A stretch of 64,000 nt of DNA from Trematomus loennbergii. Lineage: Eukaryota; Chordata; Actinopteri; Perciformes; Nototheniidae. The notes below the pieces were generated by a model, which worked only from the letters and a program-made list of their open reading frames with translations, had not been told where the DNA came from and made no database searches. Shown piece by piece: positions 39,069-52,189 of the stretch. Where the stretch lies: positions 170,001-234,000 of the forward strand of contig JAAOOA010000132.1 in the NCBI GenBank assembly GCA_012861695.1, given 5' to 3'. Numbering within the stretch: position 1 is the first letter of the stretch; every line of letters begins with the position of its first letter. Made by a program: the position numbers and the translations under genes.

Positions 39069-39763
39069 GTTAGCTACATGCTATATGATAGTCTTATTGT
39101 TTCCTAAATCTTTACAATTTGACAATGCATTTACAAAAAATCATAACACATTGATAGGTGTAGTTTTTGTGCGGGAACTTATTTAAACGCCAGAGTAGAG
39201 CTTCATTTAACGAACAAGACTTCATCTGAAGAAGTGAGCCCTTTCTTGGGGTCGGAGACTTCTGTAAAAGAGTTCAAAAAACGCCTTAAAAAAAAAACAT
39301 CTTGCAGGAAGGAAACAAACTAAGAATGACGTGCCGAACATATGAGGAACTGAGAAGAGCAATCAGGCTTTGCACATTCTGAACAATCTTTAAAAGATGT
39401 CAATTGCGGGAAGATAAAAAAAAAAAATCGGTGGTATTCCCAATAACATCTCGACTGGAACGCTGCCATGCGGTCGGATTTTTCCACTAGCTGTTGAAAT
39501 CAGAGAAAGTGTGTTCTCTCTTCTTATGCAAATTTAATAAGAACTCAGATTTAGCTGTGTGTTTCTGAGCTCCTCCTCATCTCTCTCTCTCTCTCTCTCT
39601 GCGGGCCCCCTGGTCAGACAGCTGACTTGTATATTATATACAGACACAGTATGAAATTAAAGTACTTCATCACATGCAAACTGTCTTCAAGTAGTCCTGC
39701 ACGCTGTTAGCATGGAGGGGGAGGAGTTTCATCTCACATGGACAGAAAGGAAAGCAGAAGGCC
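39069..39763. other. intron DNA, nothing recognised
   Basis: A short (CT)n at about 39580-39600; no other structure. Confidence 0.4.
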
Positions 39764-40603
39764 TTAAAGGAGAGGTGTCATGCTTTTCCGGTTATTACCC
39801 GTCCCTTGTGTGTTATGAAGGTTTGTCTGCATGTAAACGGTGTGCAGAGTCAAAACCTCAAAGTACCCTGTAGCGAGTAAAACTCTAACACAGAAAATAC
39901 CTCCCCAAAACGCCTCGTTGGAGATACGTCACTGCCCATTTGATTCTTCCATTTCGTTCCGGGTACGGCATGATGTCATGCCGTACCCGGAACGAAATGG
40001 ACCAATCCCGAAGAGCCGTTACGTTACGTCCGCGGAGCCGTTACGTTAAGCCCCGCTGATTGGTCCAAATTGACCGATCCACGGACTTCCTCACACAGCT
40101 CAGCTGATTTCTCCTCCCTGGCTGCAGGATGAAACAGACAGTTGGGATCGCGGCAAAATTCTCTCTGCAGACCCATTCTCTCTGCAGACCCATTCTCTCT
40201 GCAGACCCATTCTCACAGCGTTTATCAACCTTTTCTTACTCAATATCAAGCCACACTTATTGTTTTTACTTCGGATGTGAGTTTGTGTGTCTCAGGATGA
40301 GTTTGGCTGTGTTTGGCTGTGTATCCTAAACAAGGAAGCAACACTCCACGGAGCTCAGCGCGATTCACAACGTCCCGACCAATCAGAGCACACTGTGCTC
40401 ACAGGGAGGGGGGGGCTGGAGCTATTGGAGCTACAACGAGCCGTTAAAGGCAGAGAGTGAAATTCAGTGAATACACGTAGTTTACAGAGATGCTGTTTGA
40501 GAAACCAATGTGAGTTTGGAAAAATGCACAGTATAAATCTATTTAGTAGACCTCAACAATGGAATTATGATCAGTGGAAATGGCCATGACACCTCTCCTT
40601 TAA
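39764..40603. mobile_element. TTAA-MITE (piggyBac-like) with a long palindrome
   Basis: TTAA at 39764-39767 and 40600-40603 flanks perfect 15-bp inverted ends aggagaggtgtcatg and catgacacctctcct. Inside are the 54-bp palindrome at 39948-40001, the duplicated phrase gagccgttacgtta (about 40013 and 40035), and three copies of a 21-bp unit, ctctctgcagacccattct (about 40160-40212). Confidence 0.88.
39948..40001. repeat. 54-bp near-perfect palindrome
   Basis: The 26-base arms are exactly complementary: tccatttcgttccgggtacg plus gcatga against its reverse complement, with only TG between them (39974-39975). DNA could extrude as a cruciform and RNA would form one long hairpin. Confidence 0.97.
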
Positions 40604-41213
40604 GATAAAGACTCTGTTCAACTGGTGATCCTGAAGCGACAGTTCTCTGAAAATGTGTTATGATGATCTGCACGTTAATCTACCTGCATGTCTGGCGAAG
40701 CACGTTCAAATCATTTATCGTTACGATCCAAACGGGATGATAGGTCACACAAAGCTTTTATAAAAAGGGGACAAACGAAGTGTTGTTGAGGATCAGAATA
40801 GTTAGTTTATCCAAGGGGGAATTGGGTTTTGTGATTGTTGCTCCATCTTAAAATAAAACGGGAAAAAAATCGTAAATGTATTCATATGAACATAAGAATT
40901 TAAACTAAATAATGTGGAATAACATTTTTAAATAACACTTAAACAATAGGTATGGACACAAACAAAGTTCAAGGAAAAATGTGGATTCATAAATAAAAGA
41001 AAAATATATGTGTATGAACATAAGAAGTTAGTAAAAATGTGCAATAAATCTAAATTAAATGGATTTAAAAAATGTTTATAAACATAATAAATTGAAGTAC
41101 AAATGTGGATTAAATTAAATACAAATAGAAATATTTTTGTTAACACATGAGACACAAGACGTAAAAGAAATACTGTAGATTAAAAATTAAATGTATTTAA
41201 ATATACATAAAAG
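40604..41213. other. AT-rich intron DNA
   Basis: Repeated loosely similar phrases (aaatgtggattaaat, tatgaacataagaa) suggest old, decayed tandem DNA of period near 60-70 bp. No gene. Confidence 0.4.
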
Positions 41214-41425
41214 CAGGAGGCTGTGGCTCAGTGGATAGTGTGCTGAACTTTGAATCAGGGGATAGCAAGTTCGAGTCCCACTGCAGTCAGCATGTCGTTG
41301 TGTCCCTGAGACACCTCACCCAAAGTGCTCCTGTGGGGATTGTCCACAGTATTGAGTATGTAAGTCGCTTTGGAGAAAAGCATCTAACAAGTGACATGTA
41401 ATGTAATGTAATAAAAATAACCTTG
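41214..41425 (+). mobile_element. tRNA-derived SINE, near full length
   Basis: Head ggctgtggctcagtggatag (A-box TGGCTCAGTGG) and gttcgagtccc (B-box), body actgcagtcagcatgtcgtt and attgtccacagtattgagta, tail gtcgctttggagaaaagcat followed by (atgta)n. A functional tRNA is excluded because no cloverleaf 3' half is present. Confidence 0.88.
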
Positions 41426-43129
<1,704 letters not shown>

Positions 43130-43216
43130 ATAACGATGTTGCTTAGCAACCGGCGTAAACGGACCTCCGCGCGCTATCAAGCAGTGAGCGCGCGATGTCC
43201 TGTTCAGATGACGTCA
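43130..43216. promoter_or_regulatory. CpG-rich patch with X-box and CRE
   Basis: Contains GTTGCTTAGCAAC (43138-43150), a palindrome of the RFX X-box type, an 8-bp GC stem (cgcgcgct and agcgcgcg) and a perfect CRE, TGACGTCA (43209-43216). It lies 0.5 kb upstream of the grb2 ATG exon. Motifs are seen; regulatory use is inference. Confidence 0.4.
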
Positions 43217-44103
43217 ATCCAACGGGATGCCATCAATAAACTACACAGAATCACACTACACACCTACGCAATGATTACATTCAGGCAGACTGTAGAATAC
43301 AACCTCTTTGGACATTTATATACTTATTGAAAACAAGCTACAAAATGTAATACCTGGAAAATGCCGTTTCATACTTTTTAAAGCCTTCATTTTCGCTAAA
43401 TTGATTGATCAACTTGTAATACTTTAAGACCTGCGGACACCCTGTGTGACCAAAGAAATCCCAAATTCAGGATCAAATATAGTATATCTTATTTAATCTA
43501 ATCTAATCTAATATAAAGTACAGGTTATTGGGAGCTGCAAGGATATCCAGGCCCAAAACTCGTATTTCCTATGATTCTTATTTTTAAAAAGTAAATGAGA
43601 ATGAATCGCAATTGCAAAAATCAGTCAAAATAACTTATTTTCCAAATCCAGCACAAATACTAATGTCAAAACATATGTGTAAAGTGTTTACAGGCTACAG
43701 CTGCAGTTGATCTGACCAACTATAATAAGAGGATAAGAGGACATCGATGCCAAATTCACTCGTTCAATCAATAGTAACTCGTAGTGACTTTCTTGACAGC
43801 GTGCCACCTGGCCTGGAGACGGATAAGTCACTCAGTATCCTTCTTAAAGCTGACAGTGATATGCCGGCTAACCCTACAGTTGCTGAGTTAAATGGATAAA
43901 GCCGTTATCTCATTAAGTTGTTCTCCAATATGCCACCGTGTAGCTCTCTCACACCAATAAAGCCCTGCATCGAAGAACACCGGACAGATAGACAACTAAA
44001 CACGGTGGCAATCTTATGGCAAATTATCTATTTCTTTAAAAAAAACAATCCATGTTTTTCTGCTGCTGGATAATCAGTTAATATGTTACAGTACAGACGA
44101 TCA
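43217..44103. other. upstream intron DNA with a decayed MITE scrap
   Basis: About 43540-43655 has phrases (gatatccaggcccaaaa, atcgcaattgcaaaaatcag) like other decayed hAT MITEs. Nothing else. Confidence 0.35.
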
Positions 44104-44104
44104 G

Positions 44105-44690
44105 TGGTGGAATACTGTGTACACTCTGTTACAATGTTATTCTACTTTATTATTGATAAAAAGTACAATATTTCACTCTGATATTAAGTGAAACAGAAGG
44201 AAAGTGACAGAAAATAGATATCCTTCAAGTAAAGTACAATTTTGAGGTAATTCACCTGAGTATTATCATGTTATACTACTTATACTCCACTACATTTTAG
44301 AAAGCCAATATTGTAATTTTTACTCCACTACCTTCATCCTATACTTGATTAAAGTTATTAGCAAATACAATTGATAAAATCGGTGAATTAATACCTATTT
44401 GTCATATCATTATAGGTTAAGATGTCCCCAGCAGTATACAAAGTAATTACAATAAGCTCGACACTAAGCAAACTCATTAAAAGATCAAAAATAATCCAGT
44501 AATGTAGTATAAATGATTCAGGAGTGGGCCATTATGGTTTTAATGTTTGGTATTTTAAGTATATTTGGATGTCAATACTTTCTACTGTACTTAAGTAAGG
44601 TTTTTAATGCAGGACTGTTACTTGTTATTGTCTCTTTACCTAAGTATACAATTTGAATACTCTGCTGCAGATACAGGACAGCTATCTAGT
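44105..44690 (+). mobile_element. hAT-like MITE, right end lost
   Basis: Begins cagtggtggaatactgtgta and contains aagtacaattttgaggtaat, tactccactacattttagaa and attgtaatttttactccact, the usual body of the fish cagtggtgg MITE. No matching right terminus. Confidence 0.6.
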
Positions 44691-44759
44691 CATTTGACGT
44701 AACGGTACGTATTAAAATGTAGCCTGCAGCCTTTGTTTACAGCAGTATAACTGTCAACA

Positions 44760-45735
44760 ACACCATGAAGACAGACGAACAACAAAGCACACAGGGACAG
44801 AAGTACATCAGTGAAGACAAAGTGAAGAAAGGGGAAGCTGAAGACGAAAGGGAAGCCTAACCCTGAAGCATTACAACCTTCTCACGGTCCTTTACAGTCA
44901 AAACTATGGCAGAAATATACAATTTATCACATTTTAAGCTCACATTTTCACTGTTTTTTCACGCCAGTTGGAGCAGATCTGAGAGCTTCTTCCATCTCTG
45001 CACTTTACACATATAAGGCTTTGAATGCAGGACTTGTACTTGTATTTATACAATTAGTAATGCCTCTTAAGCTACATCAGTGAAGACAAAGTAAAGAAAA
45101 GGGAAGCTGAAGACGAAAGGGAAGCAGTCTGCCACAACCCTGAAGCTTTTACAACCTGCTCATGATTCTTTACAGTCAAAAACTATGGCAGAAATATACA
45201 ATTCAGAGCATTTTAATCTCACATTTTAACAGTTTTCTCACGCCCCTTCACGAGTCTATGGCCCTTATTTACATCATTAGGGTCTAAAAAGTTGTAAAAT
45301 GTGCTTCTGACTTTGATAGGCTTGACAAGCATAATGTCCACTGCCTTCTAGTCTGTATCTTTGTATTAAACTATGGCAGACATATACATTTGAAAGCATA
45401 TTTAGCTCTAGTTATTGACTGTTTTTCACACCACTTCAATGGGATTTAAGCACTTCTTCCACCTCTGCAATACGTTAGTACTTTACTCATATAAGGTTTT
45501 GAATGCAGAACATATACAACCTTCTCATGATTCTTTACAGTCAAAACCATGGCACAAATATACGATTTTTAGCATATATAGCTCACATTTGGACTGTTTT
45601 TAACGCCACTTTGGGACAGCCACAACCCTCAATCATTTACAACCTTGTCATGATTCTTTACGGTCAAAACTATGGCAAAAATATAACATTTTTCGCTCAC
45701 ATTTTGACTGTTTTTCACACCACTCGGAGCGGATC
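44760..45735. repeat. decayed irregular tandem repeats
   Basis: A block of the form tgattctttacagtcaaaac, tatggcagaaatatacaatt, ctcacattt and actgtttttcac recurs near 44885, 45165, 45365, 45530 and 45655. The phrase gaagctgaagacgaaaggga occurs near 44838 and 45105. Spacing is uneven (about 130-280 bp). Confidence 0.75.
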
Positions 45736-45873
45736 GATTCCGTTCCAGCTAACAGAGAGATAGCATGCCGGCTAACGGTCGTACAACAATAACTGCGATG
45801 CGGTGTGACTACTAAACTTAACATATAATATTAAACCAGGCAAAACGGGCACATTAACGCTGACACTACTCAC

Positions 45874-46060
45874 CACAAGTGTCCAGTTGGGAATACACAC
45901 GAGCTAAAGCGGGAGGCCTACGAGCTAGCTTCACGTTGGCAGATGTGAAAAGGCAGAAAACACCTTTTTTTCGTAACGCTAGCTGTTGTTGCTAGCTCAG
46001 TTAGCCCGCAGCTAAGCTAATTGAAGCAAAGACCTCCAGGAAGTGAAGCCGACCGTTGAG
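45874..46060 (-). other. weak candidate non-coding first exon
   Basis: On the minus strand cacttgtg is followed by a strong donor, gtgagtag. Upstream lie an ETS-like cacttcctgg and CpGs. The surrounding DNA (agttccccattgatttacat, then ggggacatttaa at about 46187-46198) looks repetitive, so this may be transposon sequence rather than a grb2 exon. Confidence 0.18.
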
Positions 46061-46554
46061 GCAGATTTTTGAAATTGGCACAGTGGCCATGAAGCGGTGC
46101 TACAGCTTCCGTGGCGTCATAATGGCCCAAATAGACTAGTTCCCCATTGATTTACATTGGGGAAAGTCTATCAGAATCAGAATATAGGGGACATTTAACA
46201 GCAAAAGTGAAGAGAGACAACTAATAAAACACTATTAGATAACGGAATGCAAATAGTATTAAATAAAAACGTTTATTCCAATTTAAAACTAACACGTGAT
46301 ACATTTCTCCAATTTACATATTGTCAAGTCAGTGGATTGGAGAGTATTCTATTTTATTCTGTAAATATTTTTATAATGTTTAAATACTACTCTGAATATA
46401 GGTATTGTTTACTGAGAATATTAATGTATTGTTTTTAAATTGTAAAATGTTTGCCTTATTTTATTTGTATTTTTTCTAGTTCACATATTCCATAATACTG
46501 TTTATAATTGTTTCCACTTTTTAAATAATGTCCCAATTTGGCATAAATTAAGTA

Positions 46555-46745
46555 TACCATTCATTTGACTGACAGATAGCAGCAGATTGTAGGCGGGGCT
46601 TAAGATAAAACCTCCACTGCGCATGCTCAATGGGCCCACATACGGGTACTTTCGGAATCTACAGTCGCTCCTTTTTCGGGCTTCAAGCGCCTCTGAGCAG
46701 CTCTCATAGGAATGAACGGCATCCTCCACCAGTTCTCTTTAAAAC
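46555..46745. repeat. likely dispersed repeat
   Basis: cactgcgcatgctcaatggg, cctttttcgggcttcaagcg and gagcagctctcataggaatg is a combination I recall as recurrent in fish genomes. No ends are evident here. Confidence 0.4.
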
Positions 46746-46827
46746 ATCCATGCACTGAACTTGACTAGCCTGCGTCGGGTAAAGGAAACACTGCACAACT
46801 TTAAAGAGAAAAGCATTAAAAACTCAC

Positions 46828-47000
46828 CACTCAGAATATATTCCGTTTCGATGCTGCCACCGTAACAAAACCCTGTATGGTGTTTCTAATCCACTCCCTG
46901 CTTCTTCCTCTGGAGAGGCAACAAAACGCTGTAATGTCTCAGGCTGATCGTCCTACATGTAGCTGCTAGCAGAAGGGTTTATTTCCGCTTCCTTCCCCCA
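46828..47000 (-). other. candidate grb2 non-coding first exon
   Basis: Read on the minus strand, a GC-balanced stretch with an ETS-like gaagcggaaat near 46985 leads to ggaatatattctgagtg followed by a good donor, gtgagttt. Sequence up to about 47000 is unlike the AT-rich and repetitive DNA around it. It has no ATG-led ORF of note, as expected for a 5' UTR exon. The transcription start cannot be placed. Assignment to grb2 is inference from strand, position and splice signal. Confidence 0.33.
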
Positions 47001-47146
47001 GAACAGGGAGGGTCTGCCCGCTGTTGTGACTGGAGCTCCTCCCTGTCAGTCTGTACCACCATGGTTACTATTTATTTATTAAGCTTACTATATTTATTTA
47101 TTTTCCTGACATGTGTATAGTTTACTTTACTGCATTACTTGCCAGA

Positions 47147-47680
47147 GGTGGGAAGCAACTAAGTAGATTTACTCAAGTAGGCTACTGTATTTAAGTTACA
47201 TCTTGAGGTACTTGTACTTTACTTGAGTATTTCCACGTTATGCTACTTTTATAAAACATATCATATATATTATTCTGAAATGGACCAATCTGCACAATGA
47301 CTACTTTTACTGTCGCTACTTTCACTATATTTTGATGATAATACTTTTCTACTTTTACTTGAGGAACATTTTGAATGCAGGACTTTTACTGTAACAGAGT
47401 ATTCCTACACTCTGGTACTTCTACTTTTACTCAAGTACAAGATCTGAGTACTTCTACTTTTACTCAAGTACAAGATCTGAGTACTTCTACTTTTACTCAA
47501 GTACAAGATCTTAGTAATTCTACTTTCACTCAAGTACAAGATCTGAGTACTTCTACTTTTACTCAAGTACAAGATCTAAGTGTAAATAGTTAAGTAAAGT
47601 TCAAGTACCTCGAATTTGTACTTAAGTAGCTAACAGTACTTGTTTAAATGTAGTTATTTACATCCCAGCACTGGGTTTTT
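47147..47680 (+). mobile_element. hAT-like MITE with a 33-bp array
   Basis: Left ccagaggtgggaagcaact and right catcccagcactgg are imperfect inverted ends. The body has the tactcaagtag/cttgagtatttccac phrases of the fish cagaggtggg MITE. No 8-bp duplication could be matched. Confidence 0.6.
47413..47583. repeat. 33-bp minisatellite inside a hAT-like MITE
   Basis: Five copies of gtacttctacttttactcaa plus gtacaagatctga. 33 is a multiple of 3, giving a small open frame with an STFTQVQDL repeat. Confidence 0.93.
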
Positions 47681-47699
47681 ACCGCTGTCCTCAACTGGC

Positions 47700-49614
<1,915 letters not shown>

Positions 49615-50077
49615 TGGATAAGTATTCACCTTATCCACATTGTAAATTGTTGCCTTCTTTAGAGTTATTAGTGATTTAAGATGAATTATTAAATTAAATG
49701 GGGTACTTAATATAAAATAAATAAATAACTTTGACTTGATAATTTTGTTCACAGCACTAGACCTGTCCTCTAATCTCTACTAGAATAAGATAAGTGTGCA
49801 TGTTTGGGTGTTTTAACACTCCTGTATGTACCTAATTAGTGTGAATGCTGTGCCACAGCATTCCACTATAGTTCTTCAAATCTTTATTCTTCCCCTTCAT
49901 CTTATTTCAGCCAATTTTTCAATTCATTTCAAGCCTTTATTTAACCAGATTGGTCCCATTGAGATCATAGATCTCTTTTTCAAGGGAGACCTGCAGCAAA
50001 TAGGTTCCACATGAAACATAAAACACAAAAACAATAAAGGACATCATACATTATATTTACAGGCTACATTTACATAG

Positions 50078-50763
50078 TTATGATGTGAGTGCTTTACAAT
50101 TTGTGACAAATCTCAGTGCGCTGTGATAGGCGGCATCTAACTTGTTCAGGTAATGGGCAGGTGCATTCATATATATCAAATCACCATAGTCCAGCACAGA
50201 TAAAAAGGTCACAGTGACTAGCCTTTTCCTGGCCTCAAGCGAGAAACAGGACTTGTTCCTCAAAAAGAAACGTAGTCTAACCCTCAGCTTTTTAAGCAGA
50301 TTAATGACCTGAAGTTTAAAAGTAAGACAATCATCAAGCCAGATACCTAGGTATTTATAACAGTAACCACTTGGAGTACTTGTCCTTGCATAGCAACAAT
50401 ATCTAAAACAGGCTCTGGTGTCTTTTTAGCTTTTGAAAAGAGCATTACCTTGGTTTTATCAACATTTAAAAGAAGCTTAAGTTCAGCGAGCTGAGTCTGA
50501 ATAATGTTAAAAACAGCCTGTAATTTAAAAACCGCCTCCTTAATGGAGGGACCTGCACAGTACATCACGGTATCATCCGCATAAAAATGTAAAGTAGCTT
50601 CATCTACATTTTCACCTAAACTGTTGATATATATGGAGAATAAAAGTGGACTTAAAACAGAACCTTGAGGAACCCCATTTGCAATGTTTAACCACTCAGA
50701 AGACAGCCCATCAAAGTGAACACATTGGGACCTTTCAGAGAGGTAGTTCACAAACCACCCCAC
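50078..50763 (-). pseudogene. LINE reverse transcriptase, middle and C-terminal part
   Basis: One open segment (50347-50763) has NGVPQGSVLSPLLFSIYIN at about residues 29-47 and the catalytic YADD at residues 61-64, then a KLLLNVDKTKVMLFSKAKK thumb-type motif. After a frame break the second segment (50078-50263) has NKSCFSLEARKRL and VLDYGDLIYMNAPAHYLN, the C-terminal region shared with the LINE at 61 kb. These are the RT palm and C-terminal parts of a non-LTR retrotransposon ORF2. Stops and frame changes make it non-functional. Confidence 0.88.
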
Positions 50764-50801
50764 TGCATGGCTGGATAAGCCAATACTGAGTAGCCTCTGC
50801 T

Positions 50802-51773
50802 TTAAGATACGATGATCGACGGTATCAAACGCTTTAGAAAGTCAATAAACAGAGCTGCACAACTCTGCTTATTATCTAAAATACTCGTAATGTCATTCAC
50901 CACTTTCATTGTGGCAGTGATGGTGCTATGTTGCTTTCTGAAGCCTGACTGATGTTTAGACAGGATATCATTTTTACATAAAAACTCCTTTACTTGTTCA
51001 CTCACTAGGCGTTCGAGCACCTTAGCCAGAACTGACAATTTAGAGATTGGCCTATAGTTATTTAAAATAGTTGCCTCCCCTCCTTTTAGTAAAGGCAAGA
51101 CATAAGCTGACTTCCATACTTTTGGAATTGCATTTGTGTTAGTCACAGAATCAAACATAGAACCGCAGGACACAAAATGCTTATTAAAGCAATTTAGCAT
51201 AGTAGCCCTGTCCGATATAGAGCCAGATGCTGTGGTAAGGCAAGGAGGTAGCTCATTTCGGATTTCACCGGTGGATATCGATTTTATGGCTTTCCAAAAT
51301 TTCCTAGGATTATTTAGGTTTTCTGTGGTAACTGACAAATAGTACTTCGACTTAGCACTTTTGACATGTGAAGTGAAGCTATTCCTTAGCAGCCTAAAAT
51401 GCAGCCATTCTACCTCTGAGCCTGATTTCCTAGCCTTTGCCCAGGCCTTGTTTCTCTCATGCAGGAGACTGGACAGTTCAGCAGAAAACCAAGGATTGTC
51501 TCGTCCCTTTACTCTAAATGTATGCAGGGGTGCATGTCTATCAATGATCTCCATAAAACCAAGATAAAAATAAGACCATGCAGTTTCTACATCAGCACAC
51601 AGATCGATTGTTCCCCAATCAAACCCAAACAGATCATGAACAAAAGCAGGCCCCAGCCGCGGCAAATCCTCCTCCGCACAGCAGCACAAGCCCGGTGGAA
51701 GCAGGCCCCAGCCCGAAGCGTGGAGCCACTCCGTCTCTATGCGACGACTCCGGGGTAAACACCTCGTCAGCAC
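50802..51773 (-). pseudogene. LINE ORF2, linker and N-terminal RT part
   Basis: A 323-codon frame with KGRDNPWFSAELSSLLHERN in the linker after the endonuclease domain, then NYRPISKLSVLAKVLERL and QSGFRKQHST, RT motifs 0-2. The run from SVTN straight to IPKVWKSAYVLPL lacks the roughly 50-60 residues that normally hold the KPAGPDG-type block, so there is an internal deletion near 51140. The frame leaves the RT at ALFIDFLKRL: one base lost near 50836 removes the SKAFDTVDH motif from this frame; it continues in the next. The first ~45 residues come from non-LINE, GC-rich sequence. No endonuclease domain is present. Confidence 0.85.
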
Positions 51774-51935
51774 AGCCGTACTCTACAGGTGGGAGCAGGC
51801 CTCCGCAGATCGCAGACACCAGACAGGTGGAAAGCAGGCAGCAGCAGGTGGAGCGCTCCGTCTCTTCGCGACGTCTCCGGGGGAAAACCACCTCAGCACA
51901 GGTGGGAGTAGGCCTCCGCAGACCGCAGACGATAG
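51640..51935. repeat. GC-rich ~128-bp duplicated units
   Basis: gtggagccactccgtctcta to cctccgcagatcgcagac (about 51720-51827) recurs from about 51848 to 51930, and a partial third copy (cccggtggaagcaggccc) precedes it. It abuts the 5' side of the minus-strand LINE. Confidence 0.75.
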
Positions 51936-52189
51936 TGTGTTTTGTATTTATGTTTATCCAATCACTTTGTATACCCAGTTTAGGTCAGTTTCTTGTCCTG
52001 TGAAACCTTCTCTTTCCTAACATTAAAAGACATGAAAGGATATACTCTTTGACCGTATAGCAACTTCTACTTCCACACACACATCGAGGGGCTATATGAG
52101 GTGACGAATGAAGCAAAAAAAGGCTGTTTGTATATGTGTGTGTATAAGTGTGTATAAGTGTGTAAGAGAGCCTGACTTCAAAGGACCCT

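Larger units (their letters stand above)
49925..51780 (-). mobile_element. broken LINE, CR1/L2/Rex-like group, copy 1
   Basis: The 3' end (plus strand tttatttaaccagattggtc, ccattgagatcatagatctc) is followed on the minus strand by reverse transcriptase coding sequence in several frames (50078-51773). The same family lies on the plus strand at 60925-61823. The 5' limit is unclear and passes into a GC-rich duplicated segment. Confidence 0.85.

Noticed and set aside
44765..44860. Short charged ORF MKTDEQQSTQGQKYISEDK...
   Set aside because: Part of the duplicated block that recurs near 45.1 kb; no start context or homologue recognised.
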